Shown here in pieces: positions 1-6,667 of a DNA stretch of 19,253 bases. Below the pieces are notes generated by a model, which searched no databases, was not told the DNA's origin, and saw only the letters and a program-made list of their open reading frames with translations. The number at the start of each line of letters is the position of its first letter. Within the stretch, counting starts at the first letter, position 1. The DNA is from an uncultured Eubacteriales bacterium (lineage in GTDB: Bacteria > Bacillota > Clostridia > Lachnospirales > Lachnospiraceae): contig ONXW01000031.1 in the NCBI GenBank assembly GCA_900321915.1, forward strand, positions 1-19,253. The letters are read 5' to 3'. The translations under genes were made by a program, and so were the position numbers.

Positions 1-1
1 C

Positions 2-619
2 GATGAACTGACAGAAGCCATCGCCACGCTCCCGAAGGTCCTGCATTATCTCGATATCCCTGTCCAGCACGCCAGCGACAGGATTCTACGGAGGATGGGC
101 AGAAAGACAACACAGGCGGAAATCCGGCAGAGGATCGCCCGCATAAGGGAGAGGATTCCGGACATATGCCTCAGGACGACGCTGATCTCCGGCTTCCCGG
201 GGGAGACGGAAGAGGACCACGAGGAACTCCTGGATTTTGTCAACGATATGGAGTTTGAGCGCCTGGGAGTCTTTGCCTACTCCAGGGAGGAGGGGACGCC
301 CGCTGCGGAGTGGCCGGACCAGGTTCAGGACGACGTGAAGGAAGAGCGCCGGGATGAGATCATGGAGCTGCAGCAGGAAATCGCCTTTGAGAAAGCGGCT
401 TCCCTTGCCGGCACCCGGCTGGATGTTATTATAGAGGGACGCATTCCGGAAGAGGGCCTGTACGTAGGCCGCACTTATATGGATGCGCCGAACGTGGATT
501 CCCAGATTTATATCAGGTCTGACCTTGACCTGATATCCGGAACGATTGTCCGCGCTGTTGTAACCGATTCTGTGGAATATGACCTGAAGGGGGTAATTGA
601 AGATGAATTTACCGAATAA
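2..619 (+). CDS. rimO: Ribosomal protein S12 methylthiotransferase RimO, C-terminal part (5' end outside window)
   Basis: RimO is a cytoplasmic radical-SAM iron-sulfur enzyme that adds a methylthio group to a conserved aspartate of ribosomal protein S12. The reading frame is open from base 2, so the gene starts upstream and about 205 residues are visible. The stretch YLDIPVQHASDRILRRMG followed by LISGFPGETEED is typical of the second half of the radical-SAM domain of the MiaB/RimO family, and EFERLGVFAYSREEGTPA is the usual RimO version. The last ~65 residues (from about LAGTRLDVIIEG to the end) form a TRAM domain. The N-terminal UPF0004 domain and the CxxxCxxC cluster motif lie outside the window. 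The end overlaps the start of pgsA by 17 bases, indicating translational coupling; rimO-pgsA-cinA is a common Firmicute gene order. MiaB is the main alternative, but the motif wording and the neighbours favour RimO. Confidence 0.93.
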   Translation, partial: DELTEAIATLPKVLHYLDIPVQHASDRILRRMGRKTTQAEIRQRIARIRERIPDICLRTTLISGFPGETEEDHEELLDFVNDMEFERLGVFAYSREEGTPAAEWPDQVQDDVKEERRDEIMELQQEIAFEKAASLAGTRLDVIIEGRIPEEGLYVGRTYMDAPNVDSQIYIRSDLDLISGTIVRAVVTDSVEYDLKGVIEDEFTE

Positions 620-1145
620 ACTGACGACGCTGCGCATGATCCTTGTTCCTTTCTTTGTTTTCTTCCTGCTGTGGCAGCACGGTGAGAACTATACCTACCG
701 CATTATCGCCCTGGTTATCTTTATCGTGGCGAGCCTGACGGACCTGGCAGACGGAAAAATCGCAAGAAAGCATAACCTGGTGACGGATTTCGGAAAGTTC
801 ATGGATCCCCTGGCGGATAAGCTCCTGGTATGTTCCGCTTTGATCTGCCTGATTGACCTCGGAGAGATCCCGGCCTGGATGGTGGTTATCATCATCGGAA
901 GAGAGTTCATCATCAGCGGGTTCCGCCTGGTGGCCTCGGACAACGGCGTCGTTATCGCGGCAAGCTACTGGGGAAAATTCAAGACGACCTTCCAGATGTT
1001 CGCGGTTATCCTGATGATCCTGGATATCCCCGCGCTGGAGATTCCCAAGCAGATCTGCATCTGGGTGGCGCTTGCGCTCACCATCATTTCCCTGGCGGAT
1101 TACATCATGAAGAATTATAAGATTCTGATGACAGGAGATATTTAA
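603..1145 (+). CDS. pgsA: CDP-diacylglycerol-glycerol-3-phosphate 3-phosphatidyltransferase
   Basis: An integral membrane enzyme that joins CDP-diacylglycerol and glycerol-3-phosphate to give phosphatidylglycerol-phosphate, the committed step to phosphatidylglycerol. The product is 180 residues, normal for PgsA. The CDP-alcohol phosphotransferase signature is complete: D47, D50, G51, A54, R55, G64, D68 and D72 (DLADGKIAR ... GKFMDPLAD). Hydrophobic segments lie near residues 12-24, 33-46, 75-88, 93-108, 125-142 and 150-170. I chose ATG 603 rather than the in-frame TTG at 597, because the AAGGGGG ribosome binding site at 587-593 is 9 bases before the ATG but only 3 before the TTG. It overlaps the rimO end and is followed 3 bases later by cinA, so it is part of the same transcript. 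Confidence 0.95.
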   Translation: MNLPNKLTTLRMILVPFFVFFLLWQHGENYTYRIIALVIFIVASLTDLADGKIARKHNLVTDFGKFMDPLADKLLVCSALICLIDLGEIPAWMVVIIIGREFIISGFRLVASDNGVVIAASYWGKFKTTFQMFAVILMILDIPALEIPKQICIWVALALTIISLADYIMKNYKILMTGDI

Positions 1146-1148
1146 TCT

Positions 1149-2396
1149 ATGACGGTAGAACTGATTTCTGTCGGTACCGAGATACTGATGGGGAATATCC
1201 TGAATACGAACGCCAGGTATCTTTCGGAAAAATGCGCCGGCATGGGATATGAGGTGCTGTACCAGACGTCGGTCGGCGACAATCCCGCGCGCATGCGGAA
1301 TGTCATCAGGCCAGCCCTCGAAAGGGTGGATCTGGTGATACTCTCGGGCGGGCTTGGCCCCACGGAGGATGACATTACCAAGGATATCTGCTGCGAGGAG
1401 ATGGGGGTTCCCCTGGTGGAAGACCCGGACGTGAGAAGCTTTATCGACGAGTGGCTGATGACCAGGAACCGTACGGACGTCGCGAAAAGCATCTACCGGC
1501 AGGCCATGGTGCCTGAAGGGCAGAAGATTTTCATGAACGGGAACGGGACAGCGCCGGGACTTGCCATTGAAAAGAACGGGAAGACCGCGATCCTGCTTCC
1601 GGGCCCTCCGGGAGAGCTTATCCCGATGATGGAGAATCAGGTCATTCCGTATTTTCAGTCAAAGAGCGACAGCATCCTGTGCTCCCGCATGATTAAAATA
1701 TGCGGCATCGGCGAGAGCACGGTGGAGGACAGGCTGCTGGACCTGATTGACAGCCAGAGCAACCCTACTATCGCCACGTACGCGAAGACGCGGGAGGTCC
1801 ATGTCAGGGTTACCGCCAAGGCCGCGACGGAGGAGGAGGCGGAACAGCTTCTCGCCCCGGTGGTGAAAGAGATTACGGCACGGTTTCCGAAAGAAGTCTT
1901 CACGACGGATGAGAGAGAAAACCTGGAGGACGTGGTGGTGCGCATCCTGAAGGAACAGGGGCTGACCTTCACCGCCGCGGAATCCTGTACCGGCGGGCTT
2001 CTCGCCGCGAGACTGGTCAATGTTCCCGGCGCGTCGGACGTGTTCCGGGGAAGCTTTGTCACCTACTCGGACAAGGCAAAGCACCGCATGCTCGGCGTCA
2101 GGAAAAAAACGCTGCACAGGTATACCGCGGTCAGCGCGGAGACGGCGGCCGAGATGGCTGCTGGCGCCAGGAATGAGGGAAAAGCGGATATAGCCGTTTC
2201 GGTCACCGGAATCGCCGGGCCTGACGGCGGAACGGAAGAAAGGCCTGTCGGACTGGTGTTTATCGGCTGCGCCGAGGAGGACCGCATCGTCGTAGAAGAA
2301 TACCGCTTCCGCGGGAACCGCGCAAAGATCCGGGACCAGGCGGCAGAGATGGCCCTTGATCTGGCAAGGAGAGTACTGAATGACAGAGTGGTATGA
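1149..2396 (+). CDS. cinA: CinA family protein: MoaB-like domain plus nicotinamide-nucleotide amidase domain
   Basis: The product is 415 residues, the usual two-domain CinA. Residues ~5-170 are a molybdopterin-binding (MoaB/MogA-like) domain with SGGLGPTEDD at residues 66-75 and LLPGPPGEL near 155. Family knowledge assigns this half an ADP-ribose pyrophosphatase activity in some members. Residues ~258-410 are the CinA C-terminal (PncC) domain, with AAESCTGGLLAARL around 276-289 and SVTGIAGPDGG near 350, which deamidates nicotinamide mononucleotide in pyridine nucleotide salvage. The ATG follows the pgsA stop by 3 bases, so translation is probably coupled. In many Firmicutes recA follows cinA; here it does not, and an uncharacterised small gene starts 17 bases before the cinA stop. 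Confidence 0.94.
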   Translation: MTVELISVGTEILMGNILNTNARYLSEKCAGMGYEVLYQTSVGDNPARMRNVIRPALERVDLVILSGGLGPTEDDITKDICCEEMGVPLVEDPDVRSFIDEWLMTRNRTDVAKSIYRQAMVPEGQKIFMNGNGTAPGLAIEKNGKTAILLPGPPGELIPMMENQVIPYFQSKSDSILCSRMIKICGIGESTVEDRLLDLIDSQSNPTIATYAKTREVHVRVTAKAATEEEAEQLLAPVVKEITARFPKEVFTTDERENLEDVVVRILKEQGLTFTAAESCTGGLLAARLVNVPGASDVFRGSFVTYSDKAKHRMLGVRKKTLHRYTAVSAETAAEMAAGARNEGKADIAVSVTGIAGPDGGTEERPVGLVFIGCAEEDRIVVEEYRFRGNRAKIRDQAAEMALDLARRVLNDRVV

Positions 2397-2688
2397 ACAC
2401 ATGTTTTTCGGGGAAAAAGCTTCCCGGCACCGTTTTGACATTCTGGAGAGAATACGAAGGAAAAAGGGACTCCGGGGGATCTATGTCATTGTTCCCGCCT
2501 CGAATCCCGGCAATATCCTTGATATTATCCCGGCGGCGGAACTGGCGAAAGCACAGTATGAGGAAGGGCGGGACCTGCTGGTAGTCGGAGTCGCCAGGGG
2601 ATATGACGAAGCCCTGGAAACGGCCGGCAGGATCGTCGGCCAGCTCTATCGGACCACCGGTACATTTGAACTGGAAAGGATGTTATGA
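2380..2688 (+). CDS. Small conserved-looking protein of unknown function
   Basis: The product is 102 residues and I cannot assign a function. The ORF is likely real: it starts inside the end of cinA (17-base overlap) with a good AAGGAGAG site at 2366-2373, six bases before the ATG, and its stop overlaps the next ATG (ATGA at 2685-2688). Codon use matches its neighbours. Visible features are a short basic stretch (RIRRKKG, ~25-31), a hydrophobic strand-like segment GIYVIVPAS (~33-41), a helix-like NILDIIPAAELAKAQY, a second strand LLVVGVARGYDEALE (~66-80) and a C-terminal helix. The alternating strand/helix pattern suggests a small alpha/beta protein without membrane segment or signal peptide. 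I believe similar short proteins occur in other Lachnospiraceae, but that is from memory. Translational coupling on both sides implies co-production with CinA and the DUF2953 protein. Confidence 0.8.
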   Translation: MTEWYEHMFFGEKASRHRFDILERIRRKKGLRGIYVIVPASNPGNILDIIPAAELAKAQYEEGRDLLVVGVARGYDEALETAGRIVGQLYRTTGTFELERML

Positions 2689-3647
2689 TACTACACATCG
2701 TGCTGACAATTCTCAAAGTGCTCGGCATTGTGCTTGCGGTTATTCTCGGCCTGGTGATCCTCCTTCTCCTGATAGTACTTCTGGTTCCCCTGCGGTACAC
2801 TCTGGAAGGAAAATTTCATGAGGAAAAAGAGGCCGGAATCCGGATTACCTGGCTGCTCCGGCTGATTACTGCCGTCGGGGGCTACAGGGACGGTATTTAC
2901 TATTCGCTGAAAGTATTCGGCAAGACAATTCTGTCCTCAGAGAAAAAGCATCCCAAAGGAAAACCGGAAGAAGACCAGGAACTGCAGGATGAACCCGTTG
3001 AGAGCATGATCGATAAACCGCCGGAGGAAGAAGCAGGGCCGGGGACGGAAGAAGCGCCCGGGTCCCCGGGAGAAGAAAAACCGGAAACCTCCGAAGAAGA
3101 AACGGCGCCTGAGGAAGAAGAGGAACCGGAGGAGACTGCCGGCGGAAAAAAGAAAAAGAAAAAGAAGGCGAAGAAGCCCAAAAAGCCGAAACCGGAACGC
3201 CCGCCCCTGAGGGAGCGGATAGAGGCATTCTTCGATTCCCTGGACGAAAAGCTGGAGTCTTTTGAGGAGACAGCTGAGGAAATTTCAGAAAAGATTTCCT
3301 GGTGGCAGGACTTCCTCACGGACGAAGAAAACCAGGAAACCTTCGCGCTTTTACTGCGCGAGGTCATGAAGATTCTCTGCCATATCCGTCCGCGGAAGAT
3401 GTCCGGGTATCTCACCCTGGGCCTTGAAGACCCCTACACGATGGGACAGGCGATGAGTGCGGCGGCGTTCTTATGGCCCTTTTACCAGGAAGACTTCCGG
3501 TTCACGCCGGTGTTTGATGAAAAAATAATAGACGGGGAGGTTTCCGCAGTGGGCCGCATCCGTCTCGGTTACGTTGCGGTGTGCGCGGTGCGCGTGCTGC
3601 TTGACAGGAATTTCCGCAGGATCCTGCGAATGGTACTGAAGAAATAA
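2685..3647 (+). CDS. DUF2953 membrane-anchored protein (YtfI-like)
   Basis: The product is 320 residues. Residues ~4-37 are a long hydrophobic segment (leucine/isoleucine/valine run ending LLVPLRYTLEG), so the protein is probably anchored by its N-terminus. Residues ~87-175 form a low-complexity linker, first acidic (glutamate/proline-rich) and then basic (a run of seven lysines followed by KPKKPKPE). After a predicted coiled helix with many glutamates (~180-215), the C-terminal ~110 residues, including CHIRPRKMSGYLTLGLEDP and the final GRIRLGYVAVCAVRVLLDR, resemble DUF2953. In Bacillus subtilis the DUF2953 protein YtfI is encoded next to ytfJ, as here, which supports a sporulation-related role, though no activity is established. 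The start codon overlaps the preceding stop (ATGA), and ytfJ begins 15 bases after the stop. Confidence 0.86.
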   Translation: MILHIVLTILKVLGIVLAVILGLVILLLLIVLLVPLRYTLEGKFHEEKEAGIRITWLLRLITAVGGYRDGIYYSLKVFGKTILSSEKKHPKGKPEEDQELQDEPVESMIDKPPEEEAGPGTEEAPGSPGEEKPETSEEETAPEEEEEPEETAGGKKKKKKKAKKPKKPKPERPPLRERIEAFFDSLDEKLESFEETAEEISEKISWWQDFLTDEENQETFALLLREVMKILCHIRPRKMSGYLTLGLEDPYTMGQAMSAAAFLWPFYQEDFRFTPVFDEKIIDGEVSAVGRIRLGYVAVCAVRVLLDRNFRRILRMVLKK

Positions 3648-3661
3648 AGGAGGAACAATCA

Positions 3662-4102
3662 ATGGCAGACAACCACTTTTCAGAGACAGTTGAGGCTTTA
3701 TTCCGTGGAATGGACACTTTTGTGACCAGCAAAACAGTAGTAGGCAATGCTGTGCGTGTGGATCATGATACGGTGATTATTCCTCTGATCGATGTCAGCT
3801 GCGGTATGGCAGCCGGCGCGTTCAACAAGGAGAAGAAGAATGACGGCGCAGGCGGCCTGAGCGCCAAGATGTCTCCGTCAGCCCTTCTGATCATCCAGAA
3901 CGGCGTCACAAAGCTTGTAAGTATCAAGCATCAGGATGCGGTTTCCAAGATAGTCGACATGGTTCCGGATATTGTCAATAAGTTTACAGGCAAAAACCAG
4001 GTGAGCGAAGACGCCCTGGAGCGGGCCAACACGATGGCGGAGGAGCTTGCGGAAACGGATCTGCCCGTGGAGGAAGTTGCCGTGGAAAAGAAAGAGTCCT
4101 GA
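3662..4102 (+). CDS. ytfJ: GerW family sporulation protein YtfJ
   Basis: The product is 146 residues, close to the usual YtfJ/GerW size of about 150. Recognisable wording includes ETVEALFRGMDTFVTSKTVVG at the start, TVIIPLIDVSCGMAAGAF, a glycine-rich stretch around 60-66, SPSALLIIQNG and VSKIVDMVPDIVNKF; the C-terminus is acidic. In Bacillus the family is expressed in the forespore and is needed for normal germination of spores through one receptor pathway; its biochemical role is unclear. A strong AAAGGAGGAAC ribosome binding site lies just upstream (from ~3647). It follows the DUF2953 gene as in Bacillus and is closed by the terminator at 4116-4142. Its presence suggests the organism makes spores, although ytfJ homologues also persist in some non-sporulating Clostridia. 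Confidence 0.93.
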   Translation: MADNHFSETVEALFRGMDTFVTSKTVVGNAVRVDHDTVIIPLIDVSCGMAAGAFNKEKKNDGAGGLSAKMSPSALLIIQNGVTKLVSIKHQDAVSKIVDMVPDIVNKFTGKNQVSEDALERANTMAEELAETDLPVEEVAVEKKES

Positions 4103-4115
4103 AAAAGGGCAACAA

Positions 4116-4142
4116 AAAAAGTCCGGCAAAGCCGGACTTTTT
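4116..4142. terminator. Bidirectional intrinsic terminator between ytfJ and rpmB
   Basis: A perfect 12-base stem AAAAAGTCCGGC / GCCGGACTTTTT with a three-base loop (AAA). Because the stem begins with an A-run and ends with a T-run, it gives a hairpin plus U-tract on both strands. It lies 13 bases after the ytfJ stop and 12 bases beyond the rpmB stop on the opposite strand, so it should end both convergent transcripts. Confidence 0.92.
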
Positions 4143-4154
4143 CTGTGCACAAGA

Positions 4155-4340
4155 TTACGCACGCTCTACGAGTCCTGATCTGAGGCAGGAAGTACATACA
4201 TACATCTTGCGAGCTCCCTTATCGGTGAGAACTTTAACAGATTTCACATTGGACTTCCAAATATGGTTGGATCTTCTATGTGAATGGCTCACATTGTTAC
4301 CGAAGTGAGCTGCTTTTTCACAGATTGCACATTTCGCCAT
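4155..4340 (-). CDS. rpmB: 50S ribosomal protein L28, zinc-ribbon (four-cysteine) form
   Basis: A 61-residue ribosomal protein of the large subunit. The start MAKCAICEKAAHFGNNVSHS and the end VCTSCLRSGLVERA match L28. The reading frame extends 34 codons further upstream, but the ATG at 4340 is chosen because AAAGGAGGTG sits five bases before it (complement of 4346-4355) and because L28 proteins start here. Cysteines C4, C7, C49 and C52 form two CxxC pairs, so this is the zinc-binding form; many bacteria also have or only have a form without the cysteines, which often takes over under zinc starvation. It is transcribed divergently from yloU, the arrangement also seen in Bacillus. Confidence 0.96.
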   Translation of the reverse strand: MAKCAICEKAAHFGNNVSHSHRRSNHIWKSNVKSVKVLTDKGARKMYVCTSCLRSGLVERA

Positions 4341-4366
4341 AATCGCACCTCCTTTTCTGCTCGTCA

Positions 4367-4402
4367 GGATTTTGAAAACCGGTTGGCACCGATGAAAAAT
4401 CC
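4367..4402 (-). promoter_or_regulatory. Hairpin in the rpmB mRNA leader
   Basis: Read on the minus strand the leader holds GGATTTT, two bases, ATCGGT, loop GCCA, ACCGGT, four bases, AAAATCC. This folds as a seven-pair outer stem and a six-pair inner stem (one G-U pair) separated by an asymmetric internal loop. It lies between the predicted rpmB promoter and the ribosome binding site. Ribosomal protein genes are often controlled by such leaders, but I do not recognise this as a described one, so a regulatory role is inference. Confidence 0.4.
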
Positions 4403-4413
4403 ATAACAATGGT

Positions 4414-4442
4414 ATCTTAGCAGAAAGGGATCTGTTTTGCAA
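4414..4442 (-). promoter_or_regulatory. Probable sigma-A promoter of rpmB
   Basis: On the minus strand there is TTGCAA (-35, 4437-4442), a 17-base spacer and TAAGAT (-10, 4414-4419). Each hexamer matches four of six consensus bases and the spacing is ideal. Transcription would start near 4407, giving a leader of roughly 65 bases that includes the hairpin at 4367-4402. Confidence 0.5.
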
Positions 4443-4460
4443 GCAGTATTTAAAAAATTG

Positions 4461-4489
4461 TTTCCTTTTTTGGTAAAATAGGTTATACT
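4461..4489 (+). promoter_or_regulatory. Probable promoter of yloU-fakA
   Basis: A TATACT box (4484-4489, five of six consensus bases) lies in the AT-rich region upstream of yloU. The -35 element is weak: TTTCCT at 4461-4466 has 17-base spacing, while the better TTGTTT at 4458-4463 would need a 20-base spacer. An A/T-rich tract precedes it. The direction and position fit transcription of yloU-fakA with a leader of about 35 bases. Confidence 0.42.
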
Positions 4490-4531
4490 ATGGTAACTGC
4501 AAAGCGACAGTCATTGTTTTGGAGGATATAA

Positions 4532-4888
4532 ATGAAAGGAAGATTAGAAAACAAACTCGGATCAGTCCGGATTGACCCGGATGTCATCGCCATGTATGCG
4601 GGAACTACCGCGGTGGAATGCTTCGGAATTGTCGGCATGGCGGCGGTCAGCATGAAGGAAGGGTTTGTACGCCTGCTGAAGAAAGAAAGCCTGACACATG
4701 GTATAAATGTATCGATTCACGACAACGCCATCACCATTGATTTTCATGTGATCGTCGCGTACGGTGTGAGCATTTCCACTGTGGCGGACAATCTGGTCGA
4801 GAACGTGCGCTATAAGGTAGAAGAATGCACCGGCATGAAGGTGAAGAAGATCAACATCTTTGTTGAAGGCGTGAGAGTGATAGATTAA
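4532..4888 (+). CDS. yloU: Asp23/Gls24 family protein (YloU-like)
   Basis: The product is 118 residues. The pattern GSVRIDPDVIAMYAGTTAVEC, GIVGMA, an NAITIDFHVIVAYG strand and VADNLVENVRYKVEECTG with a final VKKINIFVEGV is characteristic of the Asp23/Gls24 (DUF322) family. Family members are small soluble proteins associated with membrane or envelope stress; the precise function of YloU is unknown. A GGAGGA site (4521-4526) precedes the ATG, and fakA begins 14 bases after its stop with its own AAGGAGGA site. The YloU-FakA (YloV) pairing is conserved in Firmicutes, suggesting a functional link with fatty-acid kinase at the membrane, which is inference. Confidence 0.92.
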   Translation: MKGRLENKLGSVRIDPDVIAMYAGTTAVECFGIVGMAAVSMKEGFVRLLKKESLTHGINVSIHDNAITIDFHVIVAYGVSISTVADNLVENVRYKVEECTGMKVKKINIFVEGVRVID

Positions 4889-4902
4889 GGAGGATTATTC
4901 CT

Positions 4903-6588
4903 GTGGAAATAAAGGTTATAGATGCGGCGATGCTCCGGACCGCTTTTCTTGCAGGCGCCAAAAATCTGGAAGCCAACAAGGAGCAGATCAACGAGCTGAA
5001 CGTATTTCCGGTGCCGGACGGCGATACCGGAACAAATATGACAATGACCATTCTCTCGGCGGCGCGGGAAGTGAATGCCATCGAAGAGCCGACCATGGAG
5101 AATCTGGCAAAGGCAATGTCATCCGGTTCCCTGCGCGGCGCAAGAGGAAATTCCGGCGTTATTTTATCACAGCTGTTCCGCGGATTTGCCAAGGAGATCA
5201 AAACGCTGGACAAGATTGATACAACTGTCATGGCGGCAGCGATGAACCGGGCGACGGAAACCGCATACAAGGCAGTCATGAAGCCGAAGGAGGGGACGAT
5301 CCTCACCGTCGCGCGCGGCATGGCGGAAAAAGCCGCTGAATTGGCGCTGGAAACAGACGATATCGTGACCTTCGCGCAGGAGGTGATTGCCTACGGCGAT
5401 GAGACTCTGGACAGGACGCCGGATCTTCTTCCGGTCCTGAAGGAGGCCGGCGTAGTGGATTCCGGCGGCATGGGTCTGATGACCGTGCTGAAAGGATGCC
5501 TGGACGGACTCCTGGGAAGGGATTCCGGGGAGCTCCACATTGAGGGGCCGGTACATCCGCCTGTCTATTCCGGAAACGGGAGCCCTGCGGAGGAGAAGGA
5601 TATCCGCTTCGGGTACTGTACGGAATTTATCATCAATCTTGAGAAGGAATTTCCCGAAGAGGCGGAGCAGGCGTTTAAGGATTACCTGGACTCCATCGGG
5701 GATTCCATCGTCGTCGTATCCCTGGACGATGTGGTAAAAGTACACGTACATACGAATGAGCCCGGCAACGCGATCCAGAGGGCCCTGACATATGGATTCC
5801 TGACCAATCTTAAGATTGACAATATGCGCGTGGAACACCATGAGAAGGTTATCATGGATTCCGAGCGGGTTGCCAGGGAACAGAAGGAAGCCAGGAAGGC
5901 GGCGAAAGCCGCGGCTGAGGAGGAGCGCGTTCCCTATGCCCTTGTGGCGGTGGCCGCAGGGGACGGGATGGCCGAGATCTTCCGGGGAATCGGCGCGACC
6001 GATGTGATCCAGGGCGGCCAGACCATGAACCCGAGCACGGAGGATATCCTGGAGGCGGCGGAGAAAGCCAATGCCGACACGGTCTATATCTTCCCGAACA
6101 ACAAGAATATTATTCTCGCGGCCAACCAGGCTGCGGCGATCGAAGAAGACTGCCGGATAGTCGTCGTGCCGACAAAGACGATTCCCCAGGGAATCACGGG
6201 TATGATCAATTTTTCGCAGGAGCTGTCCCCGGAAGAGAATCTCTCGGAGATGGAGCAGGAGATCGCCATGGTGAAGACCTGCGAGGTAACCTACGCGGTC
6301 CGGAATACCTCCATCGACGGAAAAGAAATCCACGAAGGAGATATCATGGCAATCGGAGACGCCGGACTCCTCGCCGTCGCCGGCGATGCGGAGGAGGCGG
6401 TTCTCGCCGCGCTCCGGGAGATGACGGACGAGAACGCTGAGCTGGTCACCATTTATTACGGGCAGGACATTCCGGAGGAAAAGGCTGAAGAGCTCAGGGA
6501 AAAGGCTGCGGAAGAATTTGACGGCTGCGAAGTGGAAGTGCATTTCGGAGGCCAGCCGGTCTACTACTATATTGTTTCGGTAGAGTAA
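4903..6588 (+). CDS. fakA: Fatty acid kinase subunit A / DAK2 domain protein (YloV)
   Basis: The product is 561 residues, starting with GTG eight bases after AAGGAGGA. Residues ~8-200 are the DAK2 kinase domain: VPDGDTGTNM at 37-46 (D39 and D41 expected to hold Mg-ATP), SGSLRGARGNSGVILSQL and GVVDSGGMGL. A middle domain follows with C239, H281 and H283 (HVHT), residues I recall as a metal site in characterised FakA. The remaining ~220 residues are the C-terminal FakA/DegV-like domain. With a fatty-acid-binding FakB partner (DegV family), FakA phosphorylates exogenous fatty acids to acyl-phosphate, used by PlsY. No fakB is in the window; fakB genes are usually elsewhere. It forms an operon with yloU and is followed by a terminator. 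Confidence 0.93.
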   Translation: MEIKVIDAAMLRTAFLAGAKNLEANKEQINELNVFPVPDGDTGTNMTMTILSAAREVNAIEEPTMENLAKAMSSGSLRGARGNSGVILSQLFRGFAKEIKTLDKIDTTVMAAAMNRATETAYKAVMKPKEGTILTVARGMAEKAAELALETDDIVTFAQEVIAYGDETLDRTPDLLPVLKEAGVVDSGGMGLMTVLKGCLDGLLGRDSGELHIEGPVHPPVYSGNGSPAEEKDIRFGYCTEFIINLEKEFPEEAEQAFKDYLDSIGDSIVVVSLDDVVKVHVHTNEPGNAIQRALTYGFLTNLKIDNMRVEHHEKVIMDSERVAREQKEARKAAKAAAEEERVPYALVAVAAGDGMAEIFRGIGATDVIQGGQTMNPSTEDILEAAEKANADTVYIFPNNKNIILAANQAAAIEEDCRIVVVPTKTIPQGITGMINFSQELSPEENLSEMEQEIAMVKTCEVTYAVRNTSIDGKEIHEGDIMAIGDAGLLAVAGDAEEAVLAALREMTDENAELVTIYYGQDIPEEKAEELREKAAEEFDGCEVEVHFGGQPVYYYIVSVE

Positions 6589-6614
6589 ACCGTGCAATGA
6601 ATGACAGAACAGAG

Positions 6615-6647
6615 AGGACTGCCGGGATCTGCCGGCAGTCCTTTTTT
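6615..6647 (+). terminator. Intrinsic terminator after fakA, just before recG
   Basis: An 11-base perfect stem AGGACTGCCGG (6615-6625) and CCGGCAGTCCT (6632-6642) with a six-base loop is followed by a run of six T (6642-6647). It lies 26 bases after the fakA stop and ends 20 bases before the recG ATG. There is no room for a full promoter between it and recG, so recG must rely on read-through or on a promoter upstream of the hairpin. Confidence 0.88.
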
Positions 6648-6667
6648 CGAACAGGGAGCGGAAAACC

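Noticed and set aside
4103..4531. tRNA or other structured RNA gene in the ytfJ-yloU gap
   Set aside because: Apart from rpmB, its promoter and leader, and the terminator, no cloverleaf or other RNA fold was visible.
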